DNA from: Halalkalibacter suaedae
GTDB taxonomy: Bacteria; Bacillota; Bacilli; Bacillales; Bacillaceae_D
Direction: 5' to 3'
Assembly: GCF_017939705.1 (NCBI RefSeq)
Contig: NZ_JAGKSQ010000001.1
Span: 62,001 to 126,000 of the forward strand
DNA: 64,000 nt
Position numbers and translations under genes: made by a program. The notes beneath the pieces were generated by a model, which had not been told where the DNA came from, made no database searches, and saw only the letters and a list, made by a program, of their open reading frames with translations. Positions 18,139 to 27,106 of the stretch are shown piece by piece. Numbering within the stretch: the stretch's first letter is position 1; each line of letters opens with the position of its first letter.

Positions 18139-18951
18139 ATGAAGAAACAGCATTTAATTGCCCTTGATCTTGACGGGACACTACTCACTGATAATAAAAC
18201 AATTTCTGATAAAACAAAGTTAACCATTCAAAAGGCAAGAAACGAGGGACATCTTGTGATGATCTCGACAGGTCGACCTTACAGAGCAAGCGTCGATTAC
18301 TACAAGGAGCTGGAGTTGGACACAGCAATCGTTAATTTTAATGGTGCTTTTGTTCATCATCCGTTAGATCAGTCTTTCGGTACATATCATTCACCACTAG
18401 ACCTCGCTACAGCGAAAACGGTTATTGAAACATGTGAAGCATTTAATGTTAGTAATATTATGGTGGAAGTGATCGATGATTTCTATCTACGAACATTTGA
18501 TGAAGTCATGGTTAAGACCTTGCTTGCAGGACAAAACCCTGTGGAGCATGGCAATTTACTGCATATACTTAAAGAAGATCCTACAAGTATTCTCATTCAC
18601 CCACAAGATCATCATGTGGCAGAACTACGTGATCTTCTCAAGGAAGCTCATGCAGAAGTGATTGACCAGCGTGTATGGGGTGCTCCTTGGAATATCATTG
18701 AAATTGTTAGAGCTGGGATGAATAAGGCTGTAGGTCTGAAAAAAGTTGCCGACTATTACAATATTCCAAAAGAACGTATTATCGCCTTTGGGGATGAAGA
18801 CAATGACTTCGAAATGATTGAGTATGCTGGACAAGGTGTCGCAATGGCAAATGGGATTGATCAATTAAAATCACTCGCAAATGCGATCACGCTATCAAAT
18901 GAAGAGGATGGAATTGCCGTTTATCTTGAAGAAGCCCTTTCATTGAAATAA
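18139..18951 (+). CDS. Cof-type HAD-IIB phosphatase
   Basis: A 270-residue cytoplasmic phosphatase of the Cof/YitU class. HAD motif I is LDLDGTLL at 9-16, motif II STGRP, the lysine-containing segment GMNKAVGLKK and motif IV FGDEDNDFEM. A C2-type cap fills the middle. The substrate is probably a sugar phosphate or flavin/vitamin phosphate, but it cannot be told from sequence. The ATG follows GGAAG. It stands alone. Confidence 0.93.
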   Translation: MKKQHLIALDLDGTLLTDNKTISDKTKLTIQKARNEGHLVMISTGRPYRASVDYYKELELDTAIVNFNGAFVHHPLDQSFGTYHSPLDLATAKTVIETCEAFNVSNIMVEVIDDFYLRTFDEVMVKTLLAGQNPVEHGNLLHILKEDPTSILIHPQDHHVAELRDLLKEAHAEVIDQRVWGAPWNIIEIVRAGMNKAVGLKKVADYYNIPKERIIAFGDEDNDFEMIEYAGQGVAMANGIDQLKSLANAITLSNEEDGIAVYLEEALSLK

Positions 18952-19007
18952 GAATACATACAACGGATTCGGTCATGCTATAAAAAAATGAAGGAAGTGA
19001 CCTAATC

Positions 19008-19142
19008 ATGACTCCTAACAAGAAAAATGAAGAGATCATAAACAGCCGTCTTAAACAAACATCTAAATCAAATCGAATTGATACAGTTACAACTGGCGAT
19101 ATGGCATTGGAAAAAGCCACACGTAAAGCGTTAAAGGATTAA
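19008..19142 (+). CDS. Small hydrophilic protein (44 residues), unknown
   Basis: Starts at an ATG behind AAGGAAGTGA. The sequence is MTPNKKNEEIINSRLKQ... ending MALEKATRKALKD, rich in Lys, Thr and Asn, with no hydrophobic segment. Good ribosome site and codon use support it as a gene. It could be a spore-associated small protein, given its composition, but no family is recognised. It follows the Cof phosphatase by 56 bases. Confidence 0.6.
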   Translation: MTPNKKNEEIINSRLKQTSKSNRIDTVTTGDMALEKATRKALKD

Positions 19143-19213
19143 CTAGTGTGAGTTCTAAACGATATGGATCTATGTTTTAACAAAGAAGAAAGTCAAAATA
19201 CAATTGTCATGAT

Positions 19214-19345
19214 AAGTCGCTCCGATCACGCTACCGGGATGGGGGGCAGCACCCGCCGGAGGGCATGGAACTAACCGGCTTCGCCGGTGGATTTCCATAT
19301 TGCCCTTATTTCCTGCAGGAGTCGGCCCTCTCCCATCCCGTCCGC
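19214..19345 (-). repeat. Extragenic palindromic element, copy 2 (inverted)
   Basis: Reverse complement of the element at 2403-2535 over about 130 bases, with clearly high identity: same ends (GCGGACGGGATGGG ... CCCCCCATCCCGGTAGCGTG), same CCGGCGaaGCCGG core. It lies in the 1.19 kb gene-free gap 19143-20330, with three other repeat features. Confidence 0.8.
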
Positions 19346-19494
19346 TTTTTCAGAGCTGGAATGGGAAACTATTTTCTTTTCCTTTAGAGACACAAATTGC
19401 TTATCGTTTTTGTAAACTATTTCAGGCACAGTTTATTTCCTCTTTTATCTACTTAGTAAATTAGTAATTCATATACCTAAATATCACGTGAGTC

Positions 19495-19580
19495 GTTGTT
19501 TGGAAGGAAGAATAAGAGACAGGAAAAGACCCATAATATGGATCATCTTTTCCTGTCTCTTATTTGTTTTTCTCTTTTTC
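19495..19580. repeat. Long hairpin element, copy 1
   Basis: A perfect 19-bp inverted repeat, tcttttcctgtctcttatt with its complement (19511-19529 and 19546-19564), around a 16-base loop that itself contains CCATaatATGG. The hairpin plus about 15 flanking bases on each side recurs at 35381-35475. It is not next to a gene end, so a plain terminator role is unlikely. Confidence 0.75.
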
Positions 19581-19710
19581 ATGATTCCTTCAAAATAACT
19601 ACAAAAATTGCAGTGACACCCGGTAGTTTCAAATCAAGAGAATAGTTATATTATATTTTATTTAACAAGTTGAAGGGTACTTCGTTATACTAAGTACGGT
19701 TTGAGAACTC

Positions 19711-19893
19711 TTACGGACATATGATCCCTTAAACCTCAATAATTCCCCTTCTTTACCATGTTTACGGACATATGATCCGTTATTTCATATAAATCGTAAA
19801 GAAATGCCACTTATAAGAGCGAATAACGGATCATATGTCCGTTACTACACGAATTCTCGTTTTTCTCATTGTTTAGCGGAACCAATGTCCGTA
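19711..19893. repeat. Cluster of four CGGACATATGATCCG-type short repeats
   Basis: TTACGGACATATGATCCCTTA (19711), TTACGGACATATGATCCGTTA (19762), its inverse AACGGATCATATGTCCGTTA (19825) and a degenerate inverse GCGGAACCAATGTCCGTAA (19875). Spacing is about 50-60 bases. The unit is an imperfect palindrome. No gene is close. Confidence 0.7.
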
Positions 19894-20043
19894 AGCAAGT
19901 CTAGGATCTAAACCACGTCCCTTTTATAAATTCCGAGTAGAAAGAACGTCTCCACACGTTCTAGTTATAGCAGAAGTTAAGACAAAACAACTGTTTCTCT
20001 CAATGCTTTGCGAGTTCACTAATGAAACCTTTTGCAGTGGCTT

Positions 20044-20150
20044 CAGGAAAGGGGCAGGTTGAAATCCACCACCCGCACAGCCGGTTAGTTCAACGCCCTC
20101 CGGCGGGTTTGTGCCCCCCATCCCGGGAGCATGTTCGAAGAGACTTTTTT
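20044..20150 (+). repeat. Extragenic palindromic element, copy 3 (degenerate)
   Basis: Shares AGGAAA, GGGGCAGGTTGAAATCCACC, AGCCGGTTAGTTCAACGCCC and GTGCCCCCCATCCCGG with the copies at 2403 and 19214, in the same orientation as the first. It has lost the first quarter of the element and its central CCGG palindrome is changed, so it appears older. Confidence 0.7.
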
Positions 20151-20330
20151 CAGCCACCTATCTATTTCTAGCTTAAGCTTGTTCAGCCATTTACCAGTAT
20201 TCATCATATTATTTTTTCAGCCCAAATTGTCCCAAACTAGGCGTTTTGCTTCTTTTTTTTCGGGTTCCCACATATGATAAAGCAACCTAACTCATTTGAG
20301 TGCGAAGCCGTTAAAAGGAGTGTGCATATC

Positions 20331-20930
20331 ATGAGGAATTCGTTTATTGATGTGGAGTTTACAGATGTTTATATTGAGTTATCCAAGCCTGTGCTACATC
20401 AGTTTATTAAAAGAATGATGGGTCAGCACTATTCCCTTTATTGGCGCTATGATGCCAAGACGATTTATCTCATGGTTGAATTGGATGAATCGGTACATGA
20501 ACTTCCCTTTCTAAGAAATACTGATTTTCTTACCCTTTCAGCTAGCTCTCTCCATATTTATGATGAAGTATTAGCAAGCGCTTTGGAAAAGCTTATTCAA
20601 CATCAAAAAGGCACTGGAATTGTCAAACGTTCTACTGAGGGTCCTCTTTACATCACCTCTTACCAATCAGGCGATATTGAGTCCATGATCGAAATTGATG
20701 GGAGTGAAAAGGTTATGATGAATAAAAACGGGTCGATGATTCAGTACAAAGATGACGGAAAGGCATTGGAGCCTAAAACCATTTTTAACATGATGAACCT
20801 TGAAATTGATTATGTGCTTATGGAACTACATGAAGCATTAATTGAATCAAATGATTATTTAGTTGATACCCATAAAAAGAAATTAGAAAAGTTATTATCA
20901 AGACGTGAACAAGTCGAACAACTTCTTTAA
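20331..20930 (+). CDS. Hypothetical protein (199 residues)
   Basis: No family recognised. The start is the ATG at 20331 behind AAAAGGAG; an open frame extends 19 codons further but without a ribosome site. It is soluble and mixed alpha/beta: a beta-rich first half (FIDVEFTDVYIEL, YSLYWRYDAKTIYLMVEL), an acidic middle and a charged C-terminal helix (HKKKLEKLLSRREQVEQLL). It has its own terminator, so it is a single-gene unit upstream of azlCD. Confidence 0.75.
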   Translation: MRNSFIDVEFTDVYIELSKPVLHQFIKRMMGQHYSLYWRYDAKTIYLMVELDESVHELPFLRNTDFLTLSASSLHIYDEVLASALEKLIQHQKGTGIVKRSTEGPLYITSYQSGDIESMIEIDGSEKVMMNKNGSMIQYKDDGKALEPKTIFNMMNLEIDYVLMELHEALIESNDYLVDTHKKKLEKLLSRREQVEQLL

Positions 20931-20951
20931 TCCTAATCAAGGATGAAAAAA

Positions 20952-20979
20952 GCAAGCACAAACGGTGCTTGCATTTTTT
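20952..20979 (+). terminator. Terminator after the 20331 gene
   Basis: 8-bp stem GCAAGCAC/GTGCTTGC with a 5-base loop, followed by ATTTTTTC. Confidence 0.9.
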
Positions 20980-21101
20980 CGGGACCGCCCACCTCTTTAT
21001 CTTCCCATTTCATTACAAATTAGTCTTGTCCTTCTTTTTTATCTCCCTTACAATCATGATACATATCTTATTCGTTACGAATTGAAAGGAAGTCAATTTT
21101 A

Positions 21102-21812
21102 ATGGCAACAACAGCATTACTAGAACAAAAAAAACCTTTTACACGAGGCTTGATCACCGGAGCTTCCATTGCACTTGGTTATTTACCTGCAGCTCTTACA
21201 TTTGGTTTCCTAGCAAAAAGTACAGGCCTATCCTTTGTTGAAACAATGGCAATGAGCATTTTCGTCTATGCAGGTGCCGCACAATATATGGCTTTGACTC
21301 TTATAGCTCTTGGTACTGGTGCACTTGAAATCATTTTTACAACCTTCATTGTTAATATACGCCATCTTTTGATGAGTGCCTCAGTCCAGAATCAAGTTGA
21401 GGAAGAACATCCTATCATTAAGGCCATTTATTCATTTGGAATGACAGATGAAGTGTTTGCTGTGACAACAACACAAGAGGGCACATTAAAAACTGGTTTT
21501 ATATTTGGTGTATCCGTCATTGCATACGCAAGCTGGGTTGTGAATTCAGGAATTGGCTTTCTCGTAGGAGCCTTATTACCTTCTGCCCTTCAACAAAGCA
21601 TGGGAATTGCCCTATATGCTATGTTCATTGCTTTACTCGTACCTTCCTTACAAAAACATCGTAAAGTCATTTATTTAGCTCTTAGTGCTGCACTGCTCAA
21701 TAGCTTCTTTAGTTTCTTTTTACCTAGTGGATGGTCGATTATATTGGCAACTCTTCTAGCGTCGAGCGGTTATGAGCTAATTTCAAGAAATAGAAAGGAT
21801 TTGCAAGCATGA
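21102..21812 (+). CDS. azlC: AzlC family branched-chain amino acid exporter, large subunit
   Basis: A 236-residue membrane protein with the family's N-terminal segment RGLITGASIALGYLPAALTFG and VYAGAAQYMAL. With AzlD it forms a two-component exporter; AzlCD mutants in B. subtilis resist 4-azaleucine. The ATG follows GAAAGGAAG. It overlaps azlD by four bases (ATGA). Confidence 0.92.
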   Translation: MATTALLEQKKPFTRGLITGASIALGYLPAALTFGFLAKSTGLSFVETMAMSIFVYAGAAQYMALTLIALGTGALEIIFTTFIVNIRHLLMSASVQNQVEEEHPIIKAIYSFGMTDEVFAVTTTQEGTLKTGFIFGVSVIAYASWVVNSGIGFLVGALLPSALQQSMGIALYAMFIALLVPSLQKHRKVIYLALSAALLNSFFSFFLPSGWSIILATLLASSGYELISRNRKDLQA

Positions 21813-22108
21813 ATATCTTACTCGTTATAGCTGGAATGGCAATTGTCACATACATACCAAGAATGCTTCCACTCGTCTTTATGGATGTCGAAAAAATTCC
21901 TTCCTGGCTTCAATCAATTCTACGTAATGTCCCTTACGCTGCACTGGGAGCCTTAATCTTTCCAGGTGTGTTGACTGTCAACGAAAATATCTGGTTTGGT
22001 ATCATTGGAGCGGCAACCGCACTTATTGTCGCATTGCTTGGAGCAAATCTAATTATTGTTGTTTTAAGTAGCATTTGTGCTCTCATCGTTCTTTCCACGC
22101 TTCTTTAA
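21809..22108 (+). CDS. azlD: AzlD family exporter subunit
   Basis: A 99-residue protein with three to four hydrophobic segments and the family motif YIPRMLPLVF followed by LRNVPYAALGALIFPG. Its start overlaps the azlC stop, so the two are translationally coupled in a 1:1 exporter. Confidence 0.92.
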   Translation: MNILLVIAGMAIVTYIPRMLPLVFMDVEKIPSWLQSILRNVPYAALGALIFPGVLTVNENIWFGIIGAATALIVALLGANLIIVVLSSICALIVLSTLL

Positions 22109-22202
22109 AACTTTATCTATTATCCGCCTGCCCTTCCCTTCTTCACTTAGAAACGATACAATGGAAGAATGGATTCTTTTCCAACAAAGAGGTGAATGGA
22201 CG

Positions 22203-23426
22203 ATGGCAAACTCTTTATATATTGAAATGGAACAAGACGTATTATATACATATAAACAAATTATCTCTTCTCGTTACGTAACAAATAGGTCACTTGAGCT
22301 TATAACAAACGATGCGAAGAAGAGAATCTCCGTTCGAGCAGCGACGTCAGCTTGGCGTCCCTTACTCGGCTATATCGATGGCGTGTTCCGGCTTTCTTTT
22401 GAAAAAAAGTCTTATCATGAATTTGAACGTCGCTTTTTATACTTATTTGAAGCTCTTAACGACGATTTACTCGAAGTAGCGCCATATGATGATCAAGCCT
22501 TTTTAAAGGCACTGATTCGTCTAACGATCGAATATGCTCATGTCGAGGAATCACCTTGGCCTGAAATATTGTTCCAACATACAAAGAAAATGGAGATTGC
22601 ACAAATTGAATATATTTATGATGAACTTACTGCAATAGATCAAAAAGCATGTTCGCGATCTCTAGCAGTGATTTATTCTTATATTTCAATTGTTGTTGGT
22701 AAAGAAATGACTGCCCTAACCTTATTGACGAATCAACCAAGTACCTTCACTGAACAAGAACTCCATCCTCACTTCGCTTTACTGAAAAAACGCTCACGAT
22801 GGAGAACACTTGATCAATGGTTTAAGAAGTTATTCCCAAAACGAAATCATGGTCAATTCGGTTCACTGCAACCGATATGGGATGAATTACAAACTGCTTA
22901 TTCATCTAATTCCGATCAACAAGAATCTATTTGGAATAGATGGCTGTTATCCCCAAATGATCAACGATTTCTACAATTATGTCGTCATTTACAGAAAGAA
23001 CAGGAGCATGCTCTTGTCGAGCAGTTACTCCCTGAACTTGAAAAACGTCTTCATCAGTTAGAAGCAGCCAAAACCTATGAAAAATGGCTGCTACGCTATA
23101 AAAAATTCGACCTAGCCAAGGAGTATTTTTTGAAACATGAGCTAGAGCCTCTAAGAATGCGCAATGAAAAGGTAGAGCTATTAGATGCAATTAGTAAAGA
23201 ACAACCGTTATTAGCTCGCCCGATCTTCCATCAAATGGTCGTTCGTTTAGTTGAAAAAAAATCAAGGGTTCACTACCAACAGGCTGCTTCCTACATTAAA
23301 AACCTGCAGCTACTATATGTAGGGCCTGAGGAGGAAGAGCGGTTTAAATACTTCCTTACTAAACTAAAGAAACAGTATCGAACGTATCGAGCGTTCGTAG
23401 AGGAGCTGAAACAAATTGACCTCTAA
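22203..23426 (+). CDS. Helicase-partner protein, YwqB-like without a SWIM finger
   Basis: A 407-residue, mostly helical, charged protein with no membrane segment. The start is the ATG at 22203 behind AGAGGTGA; earlier in-frame ATGs at 22161 and 22077 have no ribosome site. It overlaps the SNF2 helicase gene by 11 bases. In B. subtilis the partner of the SNF2 helicase YwqA is YwqB, a SWIM zinc-finger protein. I see no CxCx(n)CxH motif here, so either the finger has been lost or this is another family in the same place. Confidence 0.6.
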   Translation: MANSLYIEMEQDVLYTYKQIISSRYVTNRSLELITNDAKKRISVRAATSAWRPLLGYIDGVFRLSFEKKSYHEFERRFLYLFEALNDDLLEVAPYDDQAFLKALIRLTIEYAHVEESPWPEILFQHTKKMEIAQIEYIYDELTAIDQKACSRSLAVIYSYISIVVGKEMTALTLLTNQPSTFTEQELHPHFALLKKRSRWRTLDQWFKKLFPKRNHGQFGSLQPIWDELQTAYSSNSDQQESIWNRWLLSPNDQRFLQLCRHLQKEQEHALVEQLLPELEKRLHQLEAAKTYEKWLLRYKKFDLAKEYFLKHELEPLRMRNEKVELLDAISKEQPLLARPIFHQMVVRLVEKKSRVHYQQAASYIKNLQLLYVGPEEEERFKYFLTKLKKQYRTYRAFVEELKQIDL

Positions 23427-26394
23427 CGTCATCGTACATGGTGGGTGGCTAAATGATTCCTTCTTCATATGGGGAGAACAGCCACCTACTTCACGTTTTG
23501 ATCAGATTGTGAGTTTTCAATATCCGTTTTTATATTCACCTTTTGAATTAAAACTGTTGTTATTTCGAAATGACCCTATCTCCTTTTATGGAACTTTTGT
23601 AGATGAAGATAAGGCAATCATTGATGTTCCAATCAAAGCAAGACAATATGCTTCCTTGGCTGGACAGACAACGATCTATCAAGCCGAATCTACGATGGAA
23701 CTCTATTCTTTCCCCATTGAGGGCATTATATTTTCAGTAGAATCACTTATCGAGCAATTAGCATTTTTTGATAGCATTAGAGAAGATCGTGCAATCACAC
23801 TCGCACCAGACTTTGTAAAATGGTTAGACCTAATTGATTTCATTAATGAAATGATCGCAGAGGGGCATTTCTCACCAACAGAGTTAGGTAATTGGCAGCT
23901 TGATTCCTTTCCCTATACAGCTTGGTTCTCATCAATTCCTCGCTCCGGTCGTGCCATTCGTCCAAATACCGCTTATATTAACAGTCAAGAGAAGGAAATG
24001 ACACAACACCAGTTTCAAGGAATTGTCAACAGTATTGCTGACTTGACCATTCGTAAGCTTTTAAAACGTTCTTCCATCAGACCTGCTTACTTAACTTGGC
24101 AGCAATCACTCGAGCCAGGACTACAGAAACAAGTCAAAAAACTTGAAGAAGACGGGATTATCCACTCAACACTTGCAACAGAGGATTTTCAAAAACAAAT
24201 TGGTGTACTTGAGGTGAAACCTTTCTTATCTGGACTTGCCTTAAAGGAACCAACCACAAAGGACGGCAAATGGAAAATTTCGCTTTGTATGGTTGACCGA
24301 AAACGACCATCATTAATGGTTGAAATGGATCAGCTCCAGCAGGGTGAACACCCTTGGCACGAAAATCCAATTGCACAATTAAAGATTGACTTAGCAAAAG
24401 CTAAAGAACAATTGCCTCTTCTGTCCTCACTAAGTCTATCTGCACCAGTCATCATGCTAGACGTTGAGGAAGCCTATGAATTATTTACAAATGAGGATCA
24501 AACGTTAAAACAAATTGGTTTTCGTTTAATTGTGCCTAAGTGGATGAATGAACAGAAAAAGCCTCGAGTGACAATGCAAATTGAAGAGGAGCAAGCGGGA
24601 TTAACAGCTAGTGAACCTCTATTAGATTGGCAAAGTGTTGCATCATTTACTTATGAAGTTGCACTAGGTGATCAAAAAATTACTCAGGCAGATTTTGCAA
24701 AATATGTGGAGAATCAAAAGCCCTTCTTATATGTAAATGGTGAATGGATATCGTGGGACCGTTCGCTCGCCGAACAGCTTAGAACATACCTAGATAATAT
24801 TGAAGGAAAAACCTCCTATTTAGAGACATGGAGAATGGATCAAGAGGACGAATTAGAGGTTATTGGACAAATTGACATTGGTGTAACTTGGGGAGATCAA
24901 CTAACAAGCACACTTAAAGAACTCTACTCAACAAATCCTTCAACAATACCAATTCCAAGTCGCTTTTCTGGAGAACTAAGAACCTATCAGCATGAAGGTG
25001 TTTCATGGTTAGCCCATTTAAGACGGGCTGGTTTTGGAGGTTGTCTTGCAGATGATATGGGGCTAGGAAAATCTGTACAAACGATTGTTTATATGCTGTA
25101 TGTAATTGAACAACAGCAAAGAGAAAATAGTGATCAAGCACCTTTTTTACTAATCTGTCCTACTTCATTAATTTATAATTGGGTGGAAGAATGTGAGCAG
25201 TTTGCTCCAACATTACGTGTGTTTGTTCATCACGGCCATATTAGACTTGATGAAGACATGTTAGATTCCCTTAAAGATTGGGACCTAGTCATTACATCCT
25301 ATCAACTTTCAGTTCGTGATGAGGAATTATTTCAACAAGTACGCTGGAACGGTCTTATTCTAGATGAAGCACAGCATATTAAAAACATTGAGACAAAACA
25401 ACGTCGTGTGATCAAACAAATCAAAGCGATCCATCGGGTTGCCCTTACCGGAACCCCAATCGAAAATCGATTACGTGAGCTTTGGTCACTTCTAGATGTT
25501 CTCAATCCGACATATCTAGGTTCCTACCGAGATTTCCAGTCACGCTTTATGAAGCCAATTGAACGTGATCGAAACGAGGAACAGCTTAAGAAATTACAAA
25601 AGTTAATTCGACCACTCATTTTAAGAAGAAAAAAATCAGATCAGTCGCTTGATCTTGGACTACCAAGTAAAAACGAAGCGATTCATCGCGTACACCTTAG
25701 TGTTGAACAAGCCGCCCTGTATCAAGCCGTTGTAGAAGATATGATTGCTAAATTGGATGAGGTTACTGCATTGGAAAGACGTGCTCTTATTTTGCGGAGC
25801 TTAACTAAACTCAAACAAATTTGTAATCATCCTGCTCATTTTCTAAAAGAACGTTCGATTGCCGAACACGAATCGGGAAAATGGGATGAGTTAATGTCAT
25901 TAACCGATCAAATGCATCGTAATGGCCAGAAGGTGCTAATCTTTTCTCAATACAAAGAAATGGGTTACTTAATGGCGGCTCATATTGCTGAGCGTTATGA
26001 TCAGGAAGTTCCATTCTTACATGGTAGTTTAACGCGAATTAAAAGACAAGAAGCTATACAAACCTTCCAGAAAAATGAAAAGGTCCAGTTCTTTATCCTT
26101 TCATTAAAAGCTGGTGGGGTCGGCTTGAACTTAACAGCTGCTTCTAATGTCATCCACTATGATCGTTGGTGGAATCCGGCCGTTGAAAATCAAGCAACAG
26201 ACCGTGCCTATCGAATTGGTCAAACAAAGGATGTCACTGTTCATAAATTAGTTACAGTTGGAACACTTGAAGAACGAATTGACCGAATGCTTCAGCAAAA
26301 GCAAGCCTTAGCCGATCATATTTTAGCTGCTGGTGAACAGCGTATCACTGAGCTGTCAGATGATGAAATTATTGATTTGATTAAACTTTCATAG
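23416..26394 (+). CDS. SNF2-family DNA helicase/ATPase (YwqA-like)
   Basis: A 992-residue Swi2/Snf2 ATPase. The N-terminal half (1-470) is the bacterial SNF2 N-domain. Then come helicase motifs: LADDMGLGKSVQT (I), LDEAQHIKN (II, DEAQ), LTGTPIENRLRELWSLLDVL (III), and in the C-lobe FSQYKEMG, SLKAGGVGLNL (V) and TDRAYRIGQ (VI). Such proteins translocate on duplex DNA and remodel bound protein; their role in Bacillus is unclear. Start is TTG behind AGAGGAGCTG, inside the end of the previous gene. Confidence 0.95.
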   Translation: MTSNVIVHGGWLNDSFFIWGEQPPTSRFDQIVSFQYPFLYSPFELKLLLFRNDPISFYGTFVDEDKAIIDVPIKARQYASLAGQTTIYQAESTMELYSFPIEGIIFSVESLIEQLAFFDSIREDRAITLAPDFVKWLDLIDFINEMIAEGHFSPTELGNWQLDSFPYTAWFSSIPRSGRAIRPNTAYINSQEKEMTQHQFQGIVNSIADLTIRKLLKRSSIRPAYLTWQQSLEPGLQKQVKKLEEDGIIHSTLATEDFQKQIGVLEVKPFLSGLALKEPTTKDGKWKISLCMVDRKRPSLMVEMDQLQQGEHPWHENPIAQLKIDLAKAKEQLPLLSSLSLSAPVIMLDVEEAYELFTNEDQTLKQIGFRLIVPKWMNEQKKPRVTMQIEEEQAGLTASEPLLDWQSVASFTYEVALGDQKITQADFAKYVENQKPFLYVNGEWISWDRSLAEQLRTYLDNIEGKTSYLETWRMDQEDELEVIGQIDIGVTWGDQLTSTLKELYSTNPSTIPIPSRFSGELRTYQHEGVSWLAHLRRAGFGGCLADDMGLGKSVQTIVYMLYVIEQQQRENSDQAPFLLICPTSLIYNWVEECEQFAPTLRVFVHHGHIRLDEDMLDSLKDWDLVITSYQLSVRDEELFQQVRWNGLILDEAQHIKNIETKQRRVIKQIKAIHRVALTGTPIENRLRELWSLLDVLNPTYLGSYRDFQSRFMKPIERDRNEEQLKKLQKLIRPLILRRKKSDQSLDLGLPSKNEAIHRVHLSVEQAALYQAVVEDMIAKLDEVTALERRALILRSLTKLKQICNHPAHFLKERSIAEHESGKWDELMSLTDQMHRNGQKVLIFSQYKEMGYLMAAHIAERYDQEVPFLHGSLTRIKRQEAIQTFQKNEKVQFFILSLKAGGVGLNLTAASNVIHYDRWWNPAVENQATDRAYRIGQTKDVTVHKLVTVGTLEERIDRMLQQKQALADHILAAGEQRITELSDDEIIDLIKLS

Positions 26395-26405
26395 GGGGAA
26401 CTTTT

Positions 26406-26567
26406 ATGAAGAAGCTAGAAGAACCTTTTCACTCCTTTTGGTATGGAGACCGTCACGAAAATAATCATAATGAGAGACCACAACAACTACCACCTACAAC
26501 TGAAGAACCGTATCATTTACTGAAAAAAGCAATTCAAAAAGAAGCACAAATGTTAATAGCTAAATAA
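26406..26567 (+). CDS. Small hydrophilic protein (53 residues), unknown
   Basis: Begins 11 bases after the helicase stop behind GGGGGAA. Sequence MKKLEEPFHSFWYGDRHENN..., rich in Asn, His, Pro and Gln, ending KAIQKEAQMLIAK. No membrane segment or known motif. It is followed at once by a terminator, which makes it the last gene of the helicase transcript. Confidence 0.65.
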   Translation: MKKLEEPFHSFWYGDRHENNHNERPQQLPPTTEEPYHLLKKAIQKEAQMLIAK

Positions 26568-26568
26568 G

Positions 26569-26604
26569 AAGAGGTGTAACGAATTACTTTTCGTTACACC
26601 TCTT
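26569..26604. terminator. Bidirectional terminator between convergent genes
   Basis: 14-bp stem AAGAGGTGTAACGA/TCGTTACACCTCTT with an 8-base loop. T runs flank it on both strands. It separates the plus-strand helicase unit from the minus-strand BsuPI gene. Confidence 0.9.
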
Positions 26605-26612
26605 TTGTTACA

Positions 26613-27092
26613 TTATTTCACTTCAACCATCGTCACTTGTTTGAAAATACTATCAGCAACACTCTCACCATTCACTGCAGCAACAACAAGCTCAGCCGTA
26701 AGTTCGTACTCCCCTGCCAAAGTACCATCAAGAGGAATCAATTGTTCGTACGTTTTAGATTCACCTGGCTCGAAGCCTTCAGTGATAATCGCCATTGTGA
26801 ACATTTTACCATCCGAATAACGATATACTTCTTCTCCATTTGAACGCAACACTACTTCATACTTTTGTCCTGAAGAGAAATCAATGGACTGCTTTTCTTC
26901 AAGATTATTGGTTACGGTCATTTTCACATGTAAAGCTGACTCGTCCTGTTCTGTCGTTACCTCAAAGCCCCAGTCTTTCAATTCATTTTCCTCCTCATCC
27001 ACTTCTTCTATAACAGGTGCATTTACACTTTTACCACATGCCGATAATAGCATGAGCAGAGCTAGTATTATAAACAAATACTGTTTTTTCAA
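26613..27092 (-). CDS. BsuPI-domain lipoprotein
   Basis: A 159-residue lipoprotein (signal ending LLSACG). After an acidic linker comes a BsuPI-like beta-sandwich: VTNNLEEKQSIDFSSGQKYEV, VYRYSDGKMFTMAI, PGESKTYEQ. The domain is named after the intracellular proteinase inhibitor of B. subtilis, but this version is exported and its target is unknown. It follows the yitT gene by 14 bases, so it is likely co-transcribed. Confidence 0.9.
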   Translation of the reverse strand: MKKQYLFIILALLMLLSACGKSVNAPVIEEVDEEENELKDWGFEVTTEQDESALHVKMTVTNNLEEKQSIDFSSGQKYEVVLRSNGEEVYRYSDGKMFTMAIITEGFEPGESKTYEQLIPLDGTLAGEYELTAELVVAAVNGESVADSIFKQVTMVEVK

Positions 27093-27106
27093 TTAGGTTC
27101 ACCCTT

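Noticed and set aside
19711-19893. CRISPR array
   Set aside because: Units are about 20 bases, palindromic, in both orientations, with uneven spacers and no cas genes.
19924-20157. 77-codon open frame on the minus strand
   Set aside because: It runs through the extragenic palindromic element (copy 3); composition follows the repeat and there is no ribosome site.
22077-22202. N-terminal extension of the helicase-partner gene
   Set aside because: It overlaps the azlD end and lacks a ribosome site; the ATG at 22203 has AGAGGTGA.
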